A stretch of 64,000 bases of DNA from Rufibacter glacialis (lineage in GTDB: Bacteria > Bacteroidota > Bacteroidia > Cytophagales > Hymenobacteraceae): the NCBI RefSeq assembly GCF_008271745.1, contig NZ_VKKZ01000022.1, positions 186,001 to 250,000 on the forward strand, given 5' to 3'. Below, in pieces: positions 9,707-19,150 of this stretch. Below the pieces are notes generated by a model. The model saw only the letters and a program-made list of their open reading frames with translations, was not told where the DNA came from and searched no databases. Both the position numbers and the translations under genes were made by a program. The first letter of the stretch is position 1; each line of letters opens with the position of its first letter.

Positions 9707-12523
9707 CTATTTGGCAATCAGGAATTTCTGCGTGACCACTCCGGCGTCTGAGGCCAACCTCAGGTAGTAGATGCCGGCAGAAAGGGAGGAGAAGTCAAAT
9801 TCCAGCTTCTCTTTCTTATGAAACGTACCCTGTGGTGAAACAAGGCCTTTGCCGTCCAGGAGTTGAACCGTTACGGACGTTTGTCTCATGGCAGAGGGCA
9901 ACGCTACGGTGATTTTGCCGGTGGTAGGGTTAGGGTACAAAGCCACCGTTTTGGAAGTGATTTCCTTTGGAACGGAGGTCACGGTTTTGCCGGCGTTTAT
10001 CTGGTGGTATTTCAAAAGAGCCGCCGAAGCGTTTTTGGTAATTTCCTCTCTTGACCTTCCGGCCACCAGAGCAAAGGCCACGGTGTCTGTTTCGGCGGGA
10101 GCCAATGGGCCTATTTTGGAGGAGATCACGAAATAAACATCTTTACCTTCGCCTACCCCCGCCCGTTCCCGTTGTACGCCGCCTGAAAGTGCCAGGAATT
10201 TCTCCTGGGTGGAGAACCCGTCTGAAAGCACTATTCCGGCCGAAGGGGAGTTGTCCAGCGCATAGAACCCCGGGGCCCCGTTCGTCAGGATCTGGATGCC
10301 CGCCCAAAGGGTGCTGTCTGTCAGGTGCCGCACCATGCCCAGGCGTAGGGGCGCATTCCATTCGGCCACGTTCTTAGAGGCAGCCTTGATGTCCCAATCA
10401 GCGAACATGCCGGCAAAAGCTTCGGTGATGGGTTCTTTCGTGCGGTTCGTGAGAACATATTCAAGCACTACAAAATCCTGGTTGGGGGCGTTGGTCCAGG
10501 CATAGACGTTCTGCTGGATCCGGAGGCCTTTGGTCTTGGTGGCGGTGATGGAATCCTCCATGAGGTTGGAGGCATAGAAATCGGCGTAGGGCGCATTGTA
10601 CTTCTGTTGCAGGTTGGTCACTGCGTAGAAGTCCCCGTCTGTGCTGCCTTTTTCATTCCTGATGTTGTCAGAGACGTGCGTGGGGGAATACCCGATCATC
10701 AAACCGCCTTCCGGAAGCAAGGGCTCACTGCCCCGGTAGGTAACGCCTTTGCCCTGGGTGAATTTAAGCCCGTTGTAGCCAATGTTGCCACTGCTCATGA
10801 TAGAGGCCACCAGGTTGTTGACATTCGCCGTCACAAAATCTGGGTTCAGCACCAGCCTGATGTACTGGTAATCAGAATAGCCCCCGGCATTGAAAGCGAG
10901 CCTAACGGTGACTGCCGTGTTAGAGGGCGTGTTTTCGGCGATCTTTAATATGAAGGGGTTGGCATAAATGTCGGTAGCCGCCATGGTAGCCACGCTGCCC
11001 ACTGCCACTCTTTCCTGGATTACCTGCAGATAAGGGCTGGAGGAGGAAATGCTCACCGTTAGCCCTGAAACCGGGCTCAGGTAATTCACAAAGTTTCCCG
11101 CTAGCCTGATCTCAGCCCCCGGGGTCAGCGCCGCGGAGCCGGTCAGACTCCAGGTGGTCAATCTCACTGAAACAGGGGCAGCTTCTGTGAGGGCGCGGTA
11201 TACGTTTAACCTGCCTTTTCCCAATTTCTCACGGAAAGCAGCATTGCCGGCAATAGAATAGATGTCATCAGCCGTTACCCGTAGCCTTTCTATGACCTGC
11301 AGCGCCGTGAGCGCGGGGAAATAACTACGCAGCAAGCCCGCCGCGCCGGCCACCATAGGAGAAGCATAGGAGGAACCAGTACCGTGCGCATAAGCTTGAT
11401 CCCCAGAATTATGCGTGGTCAATACGTCCATTCCCTGGGCACCCAGGTCAATTTGGTGGCTGTAGGTGTGGCTGTTACCCTTTACATCATTTCTATCCAG
11501 GGCAGCCACCGAGAGAACGTTCTGGTAAGAAGCCGGATAAAAGTCCAGTTCCTCATTGGTGTTACCCGCGGCGGCTACAATTACCACGTCTTTGTTGATG
11601 GCCGCATAGTTGATGACATCCTGCTCAAAGGCAGAATGGAAACTAGCCGCCCCCCAGGAAAGGTTGATGACTTTACTCCCGCGGTCGGCAGCGTATACTA
11701 TGGCTTCATAGCCTTTGAAAGAGCCGGTAGCCTTAGACGCATACACTTTGATGGGCAAAAATTTGCAGTTGTAACCTACCCCGGCTAACCCCACCCCATT
11801 GTTTGGTTGCGCCGAGGCTACTCCCGTTACCATGGTGCCGTGTCCGTTGGCATCGGCGGAAGGATCGTTGTCGCCGTCGGCCAGGTCCCAACCCCTGAAA
11901 TTGTCTACATAGCCGTCTTTGTCGTTATCAATGCCATCTATGGGGTCTGCGTAGTTATACTTCAGGTTGTTTTTAAGGTCTTCATGGGTAAGCTTTACCC
12001 CAGTGTCTAAGATGGCAATGACCACGGTGGTATCACCTTTGGTGATGTCCCAGGCTTTGTAGGCGCCAATTCTTTTCAGGTAGTTCTGGCCTCCGGAAAC
12101 GGAGTCTGCCTGGGGGTCAGAGGGAACGAACAACGGGGCATGGAGATAGAGGGGCTCCACGTATTCTACCTGGCCAGTACTCAGCAACTGCTTTTTAACC
12201 TGTTCAAAGGTCTGCGTGGGGGCATACCGTAACTGGTAGATCAGGGAAAGGTCTACGGCACCCTTTTTTGAGGATTTAGCCTGTGCGAGGGGAGTAGCCT
12301 GGGGGAACTTCTGTTCAGGCTTGGTGGTGGCTATTCGTTGCACTACCTCCTGCACGGCGGAAGAACCAGCGCTTTTGGCAGTGGCGGAAGCGGCAGAGGC
12401 CTTCAGTTTGTATACCAGGGTGAACGGCTCTGTCTTTGGCAGGTTTTGAGCCTGGGCAATTGGCCGGGCAAGACCCATGATGGCAAAGATAGCCAGGCAA
12501 AGGAGGTGGTAACGGTAGGTCAT
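9707..12523 (-). CDS. Secreted S8 (subtilisin-like) serine protease with T9SS sorting domain
   Basis: Exported peptidase of 938 residues. A Sec signal peptide covers about residues 1-25 (IFAIMGLARPIAQAQ). An inhibitor-like propeptide follows (to about 145). The catalytic domain has D173 (AILDTGVKLTHED), H228 (NGHGTMVTGV), oxyanion N321 (AAAGNTNEE) and nucleophile S385 (SSYASPMVAG). A calcium-type insert DGIDNDKDGYVDN sits at 196-208. Residues about 450-840 are beta-rich accessory domains. The last about 80 residues start ALYPNPTTGK and end QKFLIAK, a type A por-secretion (T9SS) C-terminal domain, so the protein should cross the outer membrane by type IX secretion and be surface-bound or released. 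Convergent with aconitase and monocistronic by appearance. Confidence 0.95.
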   Translation of the reverse strand: MTYRYHLLCLAIFAIMGLARPIAQAQNLPKTEPFTLVYKLKASAASATAKSAGSSAVQEVVQRIATTKPEQKFPQATPLAQAKSSKKGAVDLSLIYQLRYAPTQTFEQVKKQLLSTGQVEYVEPLYLHAPLFVPSDPQADSVSGGQNYLKRIGAYKAWDITKGDTTVVIAILDTGVKLTHEDLKNNLKYNYADPIDGIDNDKDGYVDNFRGWDLADGDNDPSADANGHGTMVTGVASAQPNNGVGLAGVGYNCKFLPIKVYASKATGSFKGYEAIVYAADRGSKVINLSWGAASFHSAFEQDVINYAAINKDVVIVAAAGNTNEELDFYPASYQNVLSVAALDRNDVKGNSHTYSHQIDLGAQGMDVLTTHNSGDQAYAHGTGSSYASPMVAGAAGLLRSYFPALTALQVIERLRVTADDIYSIAGNAAFREKLGKGRLNVYRALTEAAPVSVRLTTWSLTGSAALTPGAEIRLAGNFVNYLSPVSGLTVSISSSSPYLQVIQERVAVGSVATMAATDIYANPFILKIAENTPSNTAVTVRLAFNAGGYSDYQYIRLVLNPDFVTANVNNLVASIMSSGNIGYNGLKFTQGKGVTYRGSEPLLPEGGLMIGYSPTHVSDNIRNEKGSTDGDFYAVTNLQQKYNAPYADFYASNLMEDSITATKTKGLRIQQNVYAWTNAPNQDFVVLEYVLTNRTKEPITEAFAGMFADWDIKAASKNVAEWNAPLRLGMVRHLTDSTLWAGIQILTNGAPGFYALDNSPSAGIVLSDGFSTQEKFLALSGGVQRERAGVGEGKDVYFVISSKIGPLAPAETDTVAFALVAGRSREEITKNASAALLKYHQINAGKTVTSVPKEITSKTVALYPNPTTGKITVALPSAMRQTSVTVQLLDGKGLVSPQGTFHKKEKLEFDFSSLSAGIYYLRLASDAGVVTQKFLIAK

Positions 12524-13498
12524 TGAATCAGGGTAGAGGTAGTATCAAATAGCCAATTCGTTTAATGGGACTGCTCTTGTTAGTGGCAAAGGTTAAGCAA
12601 GAAGATTTGTATTTTATGGGTATTACGTTTTTGAGCCAGGAAAGGATAGGGGAGAAGTAAGATATTAAATATATTCACATGGTATATTTCAAATATACCG
12701 TTTTATTTATATTAATTTATTTGCCCTTTGGGATTATCTCTTGCTAATTGCCGCCTCTTATGCCAGAATAAAAGAGGTTTTCTCCCTACCAAGGAACCAA
12801 GAGAAGAGCGTTGATGCTCATTTTCCGCGGAGAAGAGAAAGTTCTTTCTGGGTTGTATCCAAAGTAGAGGATAAATTTCTTTCGTCCTTGGCTCGTATAT
12901 AATTTAAGAAGGAGGAGACCGGTCAAGCACCATAAGCCCGAAAGTCCTATCAAATCCAACTTGAAAATTTATGGAGAAGGAAGGGAGATACGGCTTCCCA
13001 GGAAAAACCTGGGGCTTGTAAGAGGTAGAAAACCTGAAGGTGGTAAAATAGAGGATGAGGCTTGTACTTTAAATGGGTTTTAGCTTTCTTGAGAACCAAC
13101 TCGCAGGAATAATCAAACTACGGGAGAAAGGAATAGGCCAGGCAGGTGGCAGAAGGAATAAGGAGGAACTGAAGGTAGGAGTAACAGCTGTTTTATTTTT
13201 TATCTCAGGCTTACAAAGCATTAAATTCTGGGGCAAAAGCATGATTTGGAATTCCATTTTATTCCTGTATTTTCAAACGGCTTTTGACTCCTCCAAATAC
13301 ATAGCTATGAGGTAGGCATAGACAATAAAGCGGGGCAGTGAAATTTTTGAGCCCTCTCATCGTTTTCTCCCTCATATAGGGGCAGCGAGGGAGGGTGGCA
13401 CATGGTCAATCCCAGGTTGAAGCAAAGAGCGGAGAGTTTAGGAATAGGGGTTGGCGTGAGGTCTATGTTCAAAGTGTTTTTTTCAAGTACCACCAAAA
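12524..13498. other. Long gene-poor stretch (975 bases)
   Basis: No convincing gene. An 80-codon open frame at 13073-13315 on the plus strand has no recognisable domain and unremarkable composition. The left end must hold the promoter of the S8 protease and the right end that of the response regulator. The only clear structure is the palindrome at 12681-12699. Confidence 0.6.
12681..12699. repeat. Perfect AT-rich palindrome
   Basis: GGTATATTT and AAATATACC flank one central base. It lies about 160 bases upstream of the S8 protease start, in an AT-rich patch. It could be an operator for a dimeric regulator; the weak stem makes a terminator less likely. Confidence 0.35.
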
Positions 13499-13909
13499 AT
13501 GGCGAAATACCAGAAAGTCTTCTTAATTGACGATGATGAGATCCACAATTTCCTTTGCGAAAGTGTGATCAGGAGTCAGCAGTTCGCGACGAACGTGTGC
13601 AGCTACTTATGGGCAGAAGAAGCGTTGGAGGCCTTGGGCACCCTGGTGAAAGAGAATCCGGAGGAATTTCCGGAGATCATTTTCCTGGACATTAACATGC
13701 CGGGCATGGATGGCTGGGAATTTATTGAAGAGTACCGCAAACTGCCTTTGGAACTCACCCAGAAATGCTTGCTGTTCGTGCTCTCCTCGGCCGTAGACAA
13801 GAACGACATCACCCATGCCAAAAACCTGTCTGAGGTAAATGACTTCTTCTCAAAACCCCTCACCTCAGATATTCTCCATATTATCTCGGAGCAGTATTCC
13901 ACGCTGTAA
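13499..13909 (+). CDS. Single-domain response regulator (CheY-like)
   Basis: A stand-alone receiver domain of 136 residues without output domain. Acidic pocket D11-D13 (LIDDDEIHNF), phosphoacceptor D64 (IFLDINMPGMDGW), the conserved Ser (VLSSAVDKND) and Lys (FFSKPL) are present, so it should be phosphorylatable. The DDDEIxNF opening is typical of the Bacteroidota receivers that pair with multi-PAS kinases. The orphan kinases in this window (4.6 and 22.0 kb) are possible donors. It resembles the receiver at 21.0 kb (both have D64, the LDINMP core and FIEEY(R/K)(K/R)LPL). It may act as a phosphate carrier or by protein contact. Confidence 0.92.
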   Translation: MAKYQKVFLIDDDEIHNFLCESVIRSQQFATNVCSYLWAEEALEALGTLVKENPEEFPEIIFLDINMPGMDGWEFIEEYRKLPLELTQKCLLFVLSSAVDKNDITHAKNLSEVNDFFSKPLTSDILHIISEQYSTL

Positions 13910-14340
13910 GAGAAAAGATAGCTGCTTCCATAAGCCTTGGGTGCTGGTTTCTGATGACGTGCGCTTTCCTTTCCTGCCTTCATCCTGAGGTGTAGCTGAC
14001 AGGCATATTCAAGAGTTCTTGGCTGCGTTTTCAGGTAAAGTTGGTTTTGCGGCTGTTTCTGGAAAATAAGCAGGAAACCAGATCCACTGGAACTAGCTAA
14101 AAGTAAAAATGAGAAGGTAAAAAGTAACCTGGTGCGGGGGAATCAGAACCAGGCTAATGGACGAGCGGGTTAGAACTTAGGCTTTGCCCCTGTAAGTAGA
14201 AGATAGGAGTCCCAAAGTAAGGTAGTAAAAAGCCCGAGGGTTTAGAGGCTGATTTCGCAAAATCAGCCTCTAAACCCTCGGGCTTTTCAAATCATACCGT
14301 ATTCCGTTCTTCTAAAATTAAACGGTGGGGCAGGAGGGGG
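13910..14340. other. Intergenic region between convergent genes
   Basis: No gene found in these 431 bases. Apart from the strong hairpin at 14228-14287, nothing structured was recognised. Confidence 0.6.
14228..14287. terminator. Long perfect hairpin, bidirectional terminator
   Basis: A perfect 28-bp inverted repeat (14228-14255 with 14260-14287) around the loop cgca, starting AAAA and ending TTTT. It sits between the converging response regulator and coiled-coil protein genes and could stop transcription from both. The stem is unusually long for a terminator. Confidence 0.8.
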
Positions 14341-14637
14341 CTAGAAAAGTTTCTTTATGCCGTCAGTAAGTTCTTCCAGGCTGCGTTTGATGTCTTGCCA
14401 GGTGCTATCTGTGGCGCTGGAGGAATTGTCCAGCTTCTGAGCGATCAGGGCGCGCTTGGCTTCCAGCGCTGCAATGTGCTCATGGTACGTATGGTGTGAG
14501 TCTGCGGTAGTGGCGTGGGCCCTGCCCTGCAGCACCTTTATCTTAGCGTCCAGTTCTTCCAGGCTTTGCCGGATTTCCTTCTCATTCAAGTGCTCAGGGG
14601 CTCTCATGTGTTCGGGTTTCAGGTTATAGGTATCCAT
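14341..14637 (-). CDS. Small coiled-coil protein, sll1863 stress-protein-like
   Basis: 98 residues from the ATG at 14637 (MDTYNLKPEHM); a longer frame to 14724 would add a low-complexity N-terminus overlapping the trkH leader, so it was not used. The protein is nearly all helix and charged, with a pattern LDAKIKVLQGRA ... HIAALEAKRALIAQKL ... TWQDIKRSLEELTDGIKKL. That layout (two antiparallel helices, then a WxDxK helix) resembles the sll1863-family stress response proteins; the match is from memory of the pattern and is not secure. No signal peptide. It is divergent from trkH, sharing a 136-base promoter region, which fits a role in salt or osmotic stress without proving it. Confidence 0.7.
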   Translation of the reverse strand: MDTYNLKPEHMRAPEHLNEKEIRQSLEELDAKIKVLQGRAHATTADSHHTYHEHIAALEAKRALIAQKLDNSSSATDSTWQDIKRSLEELTDGIKKLF

Positions 14638-14773
14638 AGTAGGCGAGGTTAAGGTGAGCGTTTGCCTTTTAAGTACTTCCTGGCGGCAAAAATGTTCTGC
14701 CAAGTATTCATTTGTCTCGTACATTGGGGCTGGTATGGGAGGTGTGTTGGTTCATCCCCGGCTTTTTTGGCAA

Positions 14774-16597
14774 ATGAACGTTAAGAAAAATAAATTCCCC
14801 ATCTCCCCCCTTAAGGCTGCCCTGGGGCAAACCCCAATGGTGGTGCGGGTGGTAGATACCTTGCTGCTCTACCTAAGTTCTGTGGGTTTGGTGGTGTTTC
14901 TGTATGACATAGGTTTTGAGCACCCGGCCTACGTGCCGGCCCTGCTGCATTACTTTTATCACACCTTTTTCCTGGTGGTTCTGGCTGGCCTGGGCTTGAG
15001 AACCGGGGTGCTGTTGGCCAATGGGGTACGAAGGCCATCTCTGATCTTTGAAAGCCTTTTGCTCCTCTTCATGCTCTTTACCTTGGTGTCAAGGTTTATG
15101 ATGCATAACCAGTTTACCAGTGCCAGCACCTTGCTGCGGTTCTTTGACAGTGAGCAGCCGGTCTATTTTATCATTTTCTATGTGTTTTTCATAGAAATGT
15201 CAAAAAAGACGCTGCTTTTCTACCGCAGCACGGTGCACCCGGCGCAGATGTTCGTGCTGAGCTTCGTGTTCCTGGTATTGGTGGGCACTTTCCTGCTGCT
15301 GTTGCCGCAAGCCACCTTTGCAGGAATCAGTTTCATAGACGCCCTCTTTACCGCTACCAGCGCCGTATGCGTGACCGGGCTGGTGACTCTAGACACGGCT
15401 ACCGTTTTCACCCCCACCGGCAAGGTGATCATCCTCATCCTCATTCAGGTGGGTGGTTTGGGAATCATGACCTTTGCCAGCTTTTTTGGGATCTTCTTCC
15501 AGGGGTCTTCGCTTAAAAGTTCGCTCTTCATCAAAGACTGGCTTAATGAAGACAACCTGGGCCAGATTACGGGCACGCTCTTCAAGATTGTCAGTTTTAC
15601 GCTGGGTCTTGAGTTGGTGGGGGCTTTGCTGGTGTATGCCTCCCTGCAGGGAATTCCGGCGGAGGTGTTACCAGACAAGTTGAGCTTTGCCTTGTTCCAT
15701 GCGGTCTCGGCTTTCTGTAACGCTGGTTTCTCTACCCTTTCCATGGGACTATATGACCCTATGCTGCGGTTCAATTATCCCCTGCAAATCATTATTGCGG
15801 TTCTCATCATCATTGGCGGACTTGGATTCCCCATCGTCTTCAACCTCTTTAAATTTGTGCGCTATAAGTTCCTGGCCTGGCTGGACCGGCTTACGCCCAA
15901 CACGCCCATCAAGCACACGCCAAGGTTGCTGAACGTGAATACCTTGCTGGTGATCATCACCTCCACCATTCTCTTGGTAGTGGGCATGGTGCTTTACTTT
16001 CTGTTGGAGTACAATAACACCTTGGCAGAACACAGCTTGACCGGGAAAGTGGTGGGTGCCTTCTTTGGGTCAGTCACGCCCCGCACGGCGGGCTTCAATA
16101 CCGTGAACATGTCGGCGCTGGCGGCCCCCACCATTTTGCTTTACTTGCTGCTGATGTGGATCGGGGCTTCGCCGGCCTCGGTGGGTGGGGGTATCAAAAC
16201 CACCACGTTCGCGGTGGCCATCCTCAACATCGTGAACCTGGCCCGGGGAAAAGACCGGGTGGAGGTATTCAAACGGGAGATCGATAACGAGTCGGTGTCC
16301 AAGGCCTTCGCCATTATCCTGCTTTCTTTGTTGGTGATAGGGGTGGCGGTGTTCCTTATCACTATTTTTGACCCCCAGATGGAGTTGTCGGCGGTGGCTT
16401 TTGAGTGCTTCTCAGGTTTCAGCACCGTAGGGTTGACGGTGGGCATTACCCATTTATTGAGTACCCCCAGCAAGGTGGTGCTTATCTTGACCATGTTCTT
16501 AGGACGGGTGGGCACGCTTACCTTGATCATAGGGCTGCTGCGCAAGGTGTCTACCCTGCGGTACCGCTACCCTAAAGAAACCATCATTATCACATAA
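14774..16597 (+). CDS. TrkH/KtrB-family potassium uptake channel subunit
   Basis: Inner-membrane K+ translocating subunit with about 12 transmembrane helices. From the ATG at 14774 it has 607 residues; the frame continues upstream to 14654 but that segment overlaps the divergent gene's promoter. The four pore-loop repeats are visible around SAVCVTGLVT, SAFCNAGFST, TPRTAGFNTV and SGFSTVGLT, each with the selectivity glycine. An extra hydrophobic N-terminal region of about 180 residues is present, as in larger Bacteroidota TrkH proteins. The next gene, 12 bases downstream, encodes the regulatory TrkA/KtrA subunit, so the two form one operon and one complex. Confidence 0.94.
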   Translation: MNVKKNKFPISPLKAALGQTPMVVRVVDTLLLYLSSVGLVVFLYDIGFEHPAYVPALLHYFYHTFFLVVLAGLGLRTGVLLANGVRRPSLIFESLLLLFMLFTLVSRFMMHNQFTSASTLLRFFDSEQPVYFIIFYVFFIEMSKKTLLFYRSTVHPAQMFVLSFVFLVLVGTFLLLLPQATFAGISFIDALFTATSAVCVTGLVTLDTATVFTPTGKVIILILIQVGGLGIMTFASFFGIFFQGSSLKSSLFIKDWLNEDNLGQITGTLFKIVSFTLGLELVGALLVYASLQGIPAEVLPDKLSFALFHAVSAFCNAGFSTLSMGLYDPMLRFNYPLQIIIAVLIIIGGLGFPIVFNLFKFVRYKFLAWLDRLTPNTPIKHTPRLLNVNTLLVIITSTILLVVGMVLYFLLEYNNTLAEHSLTGKVVGAFFGSVTPRTAGFNTVNMSALAAPTILLYLLLMWIGASPASVGGGIKTTTFAVAILNIVNLARGKDRVEVFKREIDNESVSKAFAIILLSLLVIGVAVFLITIFDPQMELSAVAFECFSGFSTVGLTVGITHLLSTPSKVVLILTMFLGRVGTLTLIIGLLRKVSTLRYRYPKETIIIT

Positions 16598-16609
16598 CAT
16601 CAGTAGAAT

Positions 16610-17296
16610 ATGCGTTACATAGTCATTGGACTGGGGTATTTTGGGTCATCGCTTTCCATGAAATTGACCGAGATGGGCCATGAGGTGATTGCCGTGGACA
16701 AGAACATGCAAAAGGTGGAAACCTACAAAGACAGCGTGACCCACACCATTTGCCTGGATGCCAGCGATCTGCAAGCCCTTTCCACCCTGCCCACCGCGGA
16801 GACCGACGTGGTGGTGGTGGGCATAGGCGAGGACTTTGGGGCTTCTGTCATGGCTACTGCCATTTTCAAACAATTAGGCGTGAAACGGCTTATGAGCCGG
16901 GCCATCTCTCCCTTGCACCAGACCGTGCTGGAAGCGATAGGGGTAGACCAGATCATCAGGCCGGAGCAGGAAAGCGCTGAGCGTCTGGCCAAAAAACTGG
17001 AGATGCGGGGCGTGATCGACTCCTTTGACCTCACGGAGGATTACAACATCATTGAGGCCACCGTGCCGGATCGCTATGTAGGCAAGACCATTGCCGAGTC
17101 TGATTTCAGGGCCCGCTACCAGGTGAACGTGCTCACTATCCTGCGCTCCCAGGAGTCTAAGAACCTTTTCGGGAAAACGTACCAGAAACCCACGGTGCTG
17201 GGCGTGGTGAAGGCCGAAACCAGATTTGAGGCCGGCGACATCTTGGTGGTGTTTGGCAAGATCCAGGACATTGACCGGTTGTTGCACATGCGGTAA
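16610..17296 (+). CDS. TrkA/KtrA-family potassium channel regulatory subunit
   Basis: Cytosolic RCK gating ring subunit, 228 residues. The N-terminal Rossmann domain has G7LG9YFG12 and the acidic D30 (VIAVDKN) that binds the adenosine ribose of NAD or ATP. The TrkA_C domain occupies about 140-228 (IIEATVPDRYVGKTI ... EAGDILVVFGKIQDIDRLL). One RCK unit is present, so it resembles KtrA rather than the duplicated E. coli TrkA. It directly follows the TrkH gene and would gate it by nucleotide binding. Confidence 0.94.
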   Translation: MRYIVIGLGYFGSSLSMKLTEMGHEVIAVDKNMQKVETYKDSVTHTICLDASDLQALSTLPTAETDVVVVGIGEDFGASVMATAIFKQLGVKRLMSRAISPLHQTVLEAIGVDQIIRPEQESAERLAKKLEMRGVIDSFDLTEDYNIIEATVPDRYVGKTIAESDFRARYQVNVLTILRSQESKNLFGKTYQKPTVLGVVKAETRFEAGDILVVFGKIQDIDRLLHMR

Positions 17297-17351
17297 GTTG
17301 TCTTGGCCTTGCCTCCGCCTTGGGGCATTTCAACGGGTCTCCTGAACCCGG

Positions 17352-17371
17352 CCTATTTTTATAAAATTAGG
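17352..17371. promoter_or_regulatory. Near-palindrome upstream of trehalase
   Basis: CCTATTTTTATAAAATTAGG differs from its own reverse complement at one symmetric pair. It lies about 110 bases before the trehalase start and 55 after the trkA stop. It could be an operator or part of a weak terminator. Confidence 0.3.
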
Positions 17372-17481
17372 TGGGAAACGGTTGGTTGCCAGCCAGGCTA
17401 GCGCCCACTAGTGCGGGGTTTTGTATCCTAAAACAAAGGTTTCTGCGTAAAGAAGGGGAAGTTGAACCCAGTCCTTTCCCC

Positions 17482-19086
17482 ATGAAACACCCGTTCTCCT
17501 TCTCTCCACGTCTTGTTACTTTCCCTTTTCTATTGGTTCTTTTCATCTTCCTCGGGGGCGGGGTCTTCTCGTCACAGGCCCAGTTCAAGCCGCATGAGCA
17601 ACTGGGCCAACTTTTCAAGGATGTGCAGTTGGCACCTGTTTTCCCAGATTCCAAGACCTTCCCAGATTGTATTCCCAAGGCTCCTCCAGAGCAGATCATG
17701 CAGGCCTACACGCAGGAAAAAGACAAGCCTGGGTTCAACCTGAAAGCCTTTGTGCTGAAGCACTTTGAGTTGCCGCAGGAGCCCGCCACTAATTTCACCT
17801 CCAACGCCAGCTTGCCCGTCACCCAGCACATTCACCGGTTATGGCCGGTATTGACCCGCCAGCCGTTGGCGGAGCAAAGTTCCCTTATTCCCTTGCCCAA
17901 GGCTTACGTGGTACCGGGCGGGCGCTTCAGGGAGATCTATTACTGGGACAGTTATTTCACCATGCTGGGCCTCCAGGAGAGCGGTCAAACCCCCTTGATC
18001 CAAGACATGGTGGATAACTTCACGTACCTCATCCAAACGGTGGGCCATATCCCCAACGGGAACCGGAGCTACTACGTGAGCCGGTCGCAGCCGCCGTTCT
18101 ACGCGCTCATGCTGCGCCTCCTGGCCCAGGAGAAAGGACCTGAGGTGCTGAAAACCTATGAGCCGGCGCTTTTAAAAGAGTATGCTTTCTGGATGCAGGG
18201 GCAGGAAACCCTTTCAGCGGACCAGCCCCATCACCGGCGGGTGGTACGGATGCCCAACGGCACGGTCCTGAACCGCTACTGGGATGACGACCCCTCGCCC
18301 CGCCCTGAAGCCTATAAAGAAGACGTGGAAGTGGCCCATGCCTCGGGCAGGGATCCGCAGGAGGTCTACCGTGGCCTAAGGGCCGCCGCCGAGTCTGGCT
18401 GGGATTTCAGCAGCCGCTGGTTTGAAGACGGAAAAACCCTGCTGACCATCAGAACCACCCAGTTGGTGCCGGTAGACCTGAACGCTTTGCTGTACCACCT
18501 GGAAGTAACTCTTGCCCACATGGCCCAACTAAACGGCAACCGCGCGCAGGAGCTGTTCTACACTCAGAAGGCAGAACAGCGGAAAGAAGCCTTGCTTCTC
18601 TATTGTTGGAACCCGAAGGAACGGTTCTTCTTTGACTATGACCTGGTGCAAAAGAAGACCACCGACATTCCTACGCTGGCGGCAGTTACCCCGCTTTTCT
18701 TCTGCATGGCCTCCAAAGCGCAGGCCAAAGCGGTGGCGCAACGCCTGGAAAAGGATTTCCTGCGGCAGGGCGGGTTGAGGACCACGCTCACCCATTCAGG
18801 ACAGCAATGGGACGCGCCCAACGGCTGGGCGCCGCTGCAATGGCTCAGTATCCAAGGCTTGCGTGCCTACGGGCAGAACAGGCTGGCGGCTGCCATTTCC
18901 GCCCAATGGGTCAGACAGAATGAGAACGTTTACCAGGCTACGGGAAAGCTCACCGAGAAGTACAACGTGGAAAAACCTGGCGCTCAGGGCGGAGGCGGGG
19001 AATACCCCAACCAGGATGGGTTTGGTTGGACGAACGGGGTGCTGCTAAAACTGTTGAGGCAAACGCACCCGCCGGAAAAAAAATAG
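17482..19086 (+). CDS. treA: Periplasmic trehalase, GH37
   Basis: Hydrolyses trehalose to two glucose. From the ATG at 17482 (534 residues) there is a Sec signal peptide (MKHPFSFSPRL, then a hydrophobic core ending SSQAQ), so it acts in the periplasm; a start at 17371 would bury the signal. Both trehalase signatures are present: PGGRFREIYYWDSY (145-158) and QWDAPNGWAPLQW (from 442). The catalytic acid is probably the Asp of AESGWDFSSRW, as in E. coli Tre37A, and the glycine-rich end GGGGEYPNQDGFGWTNG is typical. It follows the potassium uptake pair on the same strand with a 185-base gap, so it may have its own promoter. Its neighbours suggest a role in recycling an osmolyte. Confidence 0.95.
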   Translation: MKHPFSFSPRLVTFPFLLVLFIFLGGGVFSSQAQFKPHEQLGQLFKDVQLAPVFPDSKTFPDCIPKAPPEQIMQAYTQEKDKPGFNLKAFVLKHFELPQEPATNFTSNASLPVTQHIHRLWPVLTRQPLAEQSSLIPLPKAYVVPGGRFREIYYWDSYFTMLGLQESGQTPLIQDMVDNFTYLIQTVGHIPNGNRSYYVSRSQPPFYALMLRLLAQEKGPEVLKTYEPALLKEYAFWMQGQETLSADQPHHRRVVRMPNGTVLNRYWDDDPSPRPEAYKEDVEVAHASGRDPQEVYRGLRAAAESGWDFSSRWFEDGKTLLTIRTTQLVPVDLNALLYHLEVTLAHMAQLNGNRAQELFYTQKAEQRKEALLLYCWNPKERFFFDYDLVQKKTTDIPTLAAVTPLFFCMASKAQAKAVAQRLEKDFLRQGGLRTTLTHSGQQWDAPNGWAPLQWLSIQGLRAYGQNRLAAAISAQWVRQNENVYQATGKLTEKYNVEKPGAQGGGGEYPNQDGFGWTNGVLLKLLRQTHPPEKK

Positions 19087-19150
19087 CAAAGGGTAATCCT
19101 TCCTTTTTAGGGCCGAATTTTCAAAAAGGGGCAGAAAACAGATGGGAGCC

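Noticed and set aside
13073-13315. 80-codon plus-strand frame in the gene-poor stretch
   Set aside because: Unremarkable translation; cannot be supported without comparison to other genomes.
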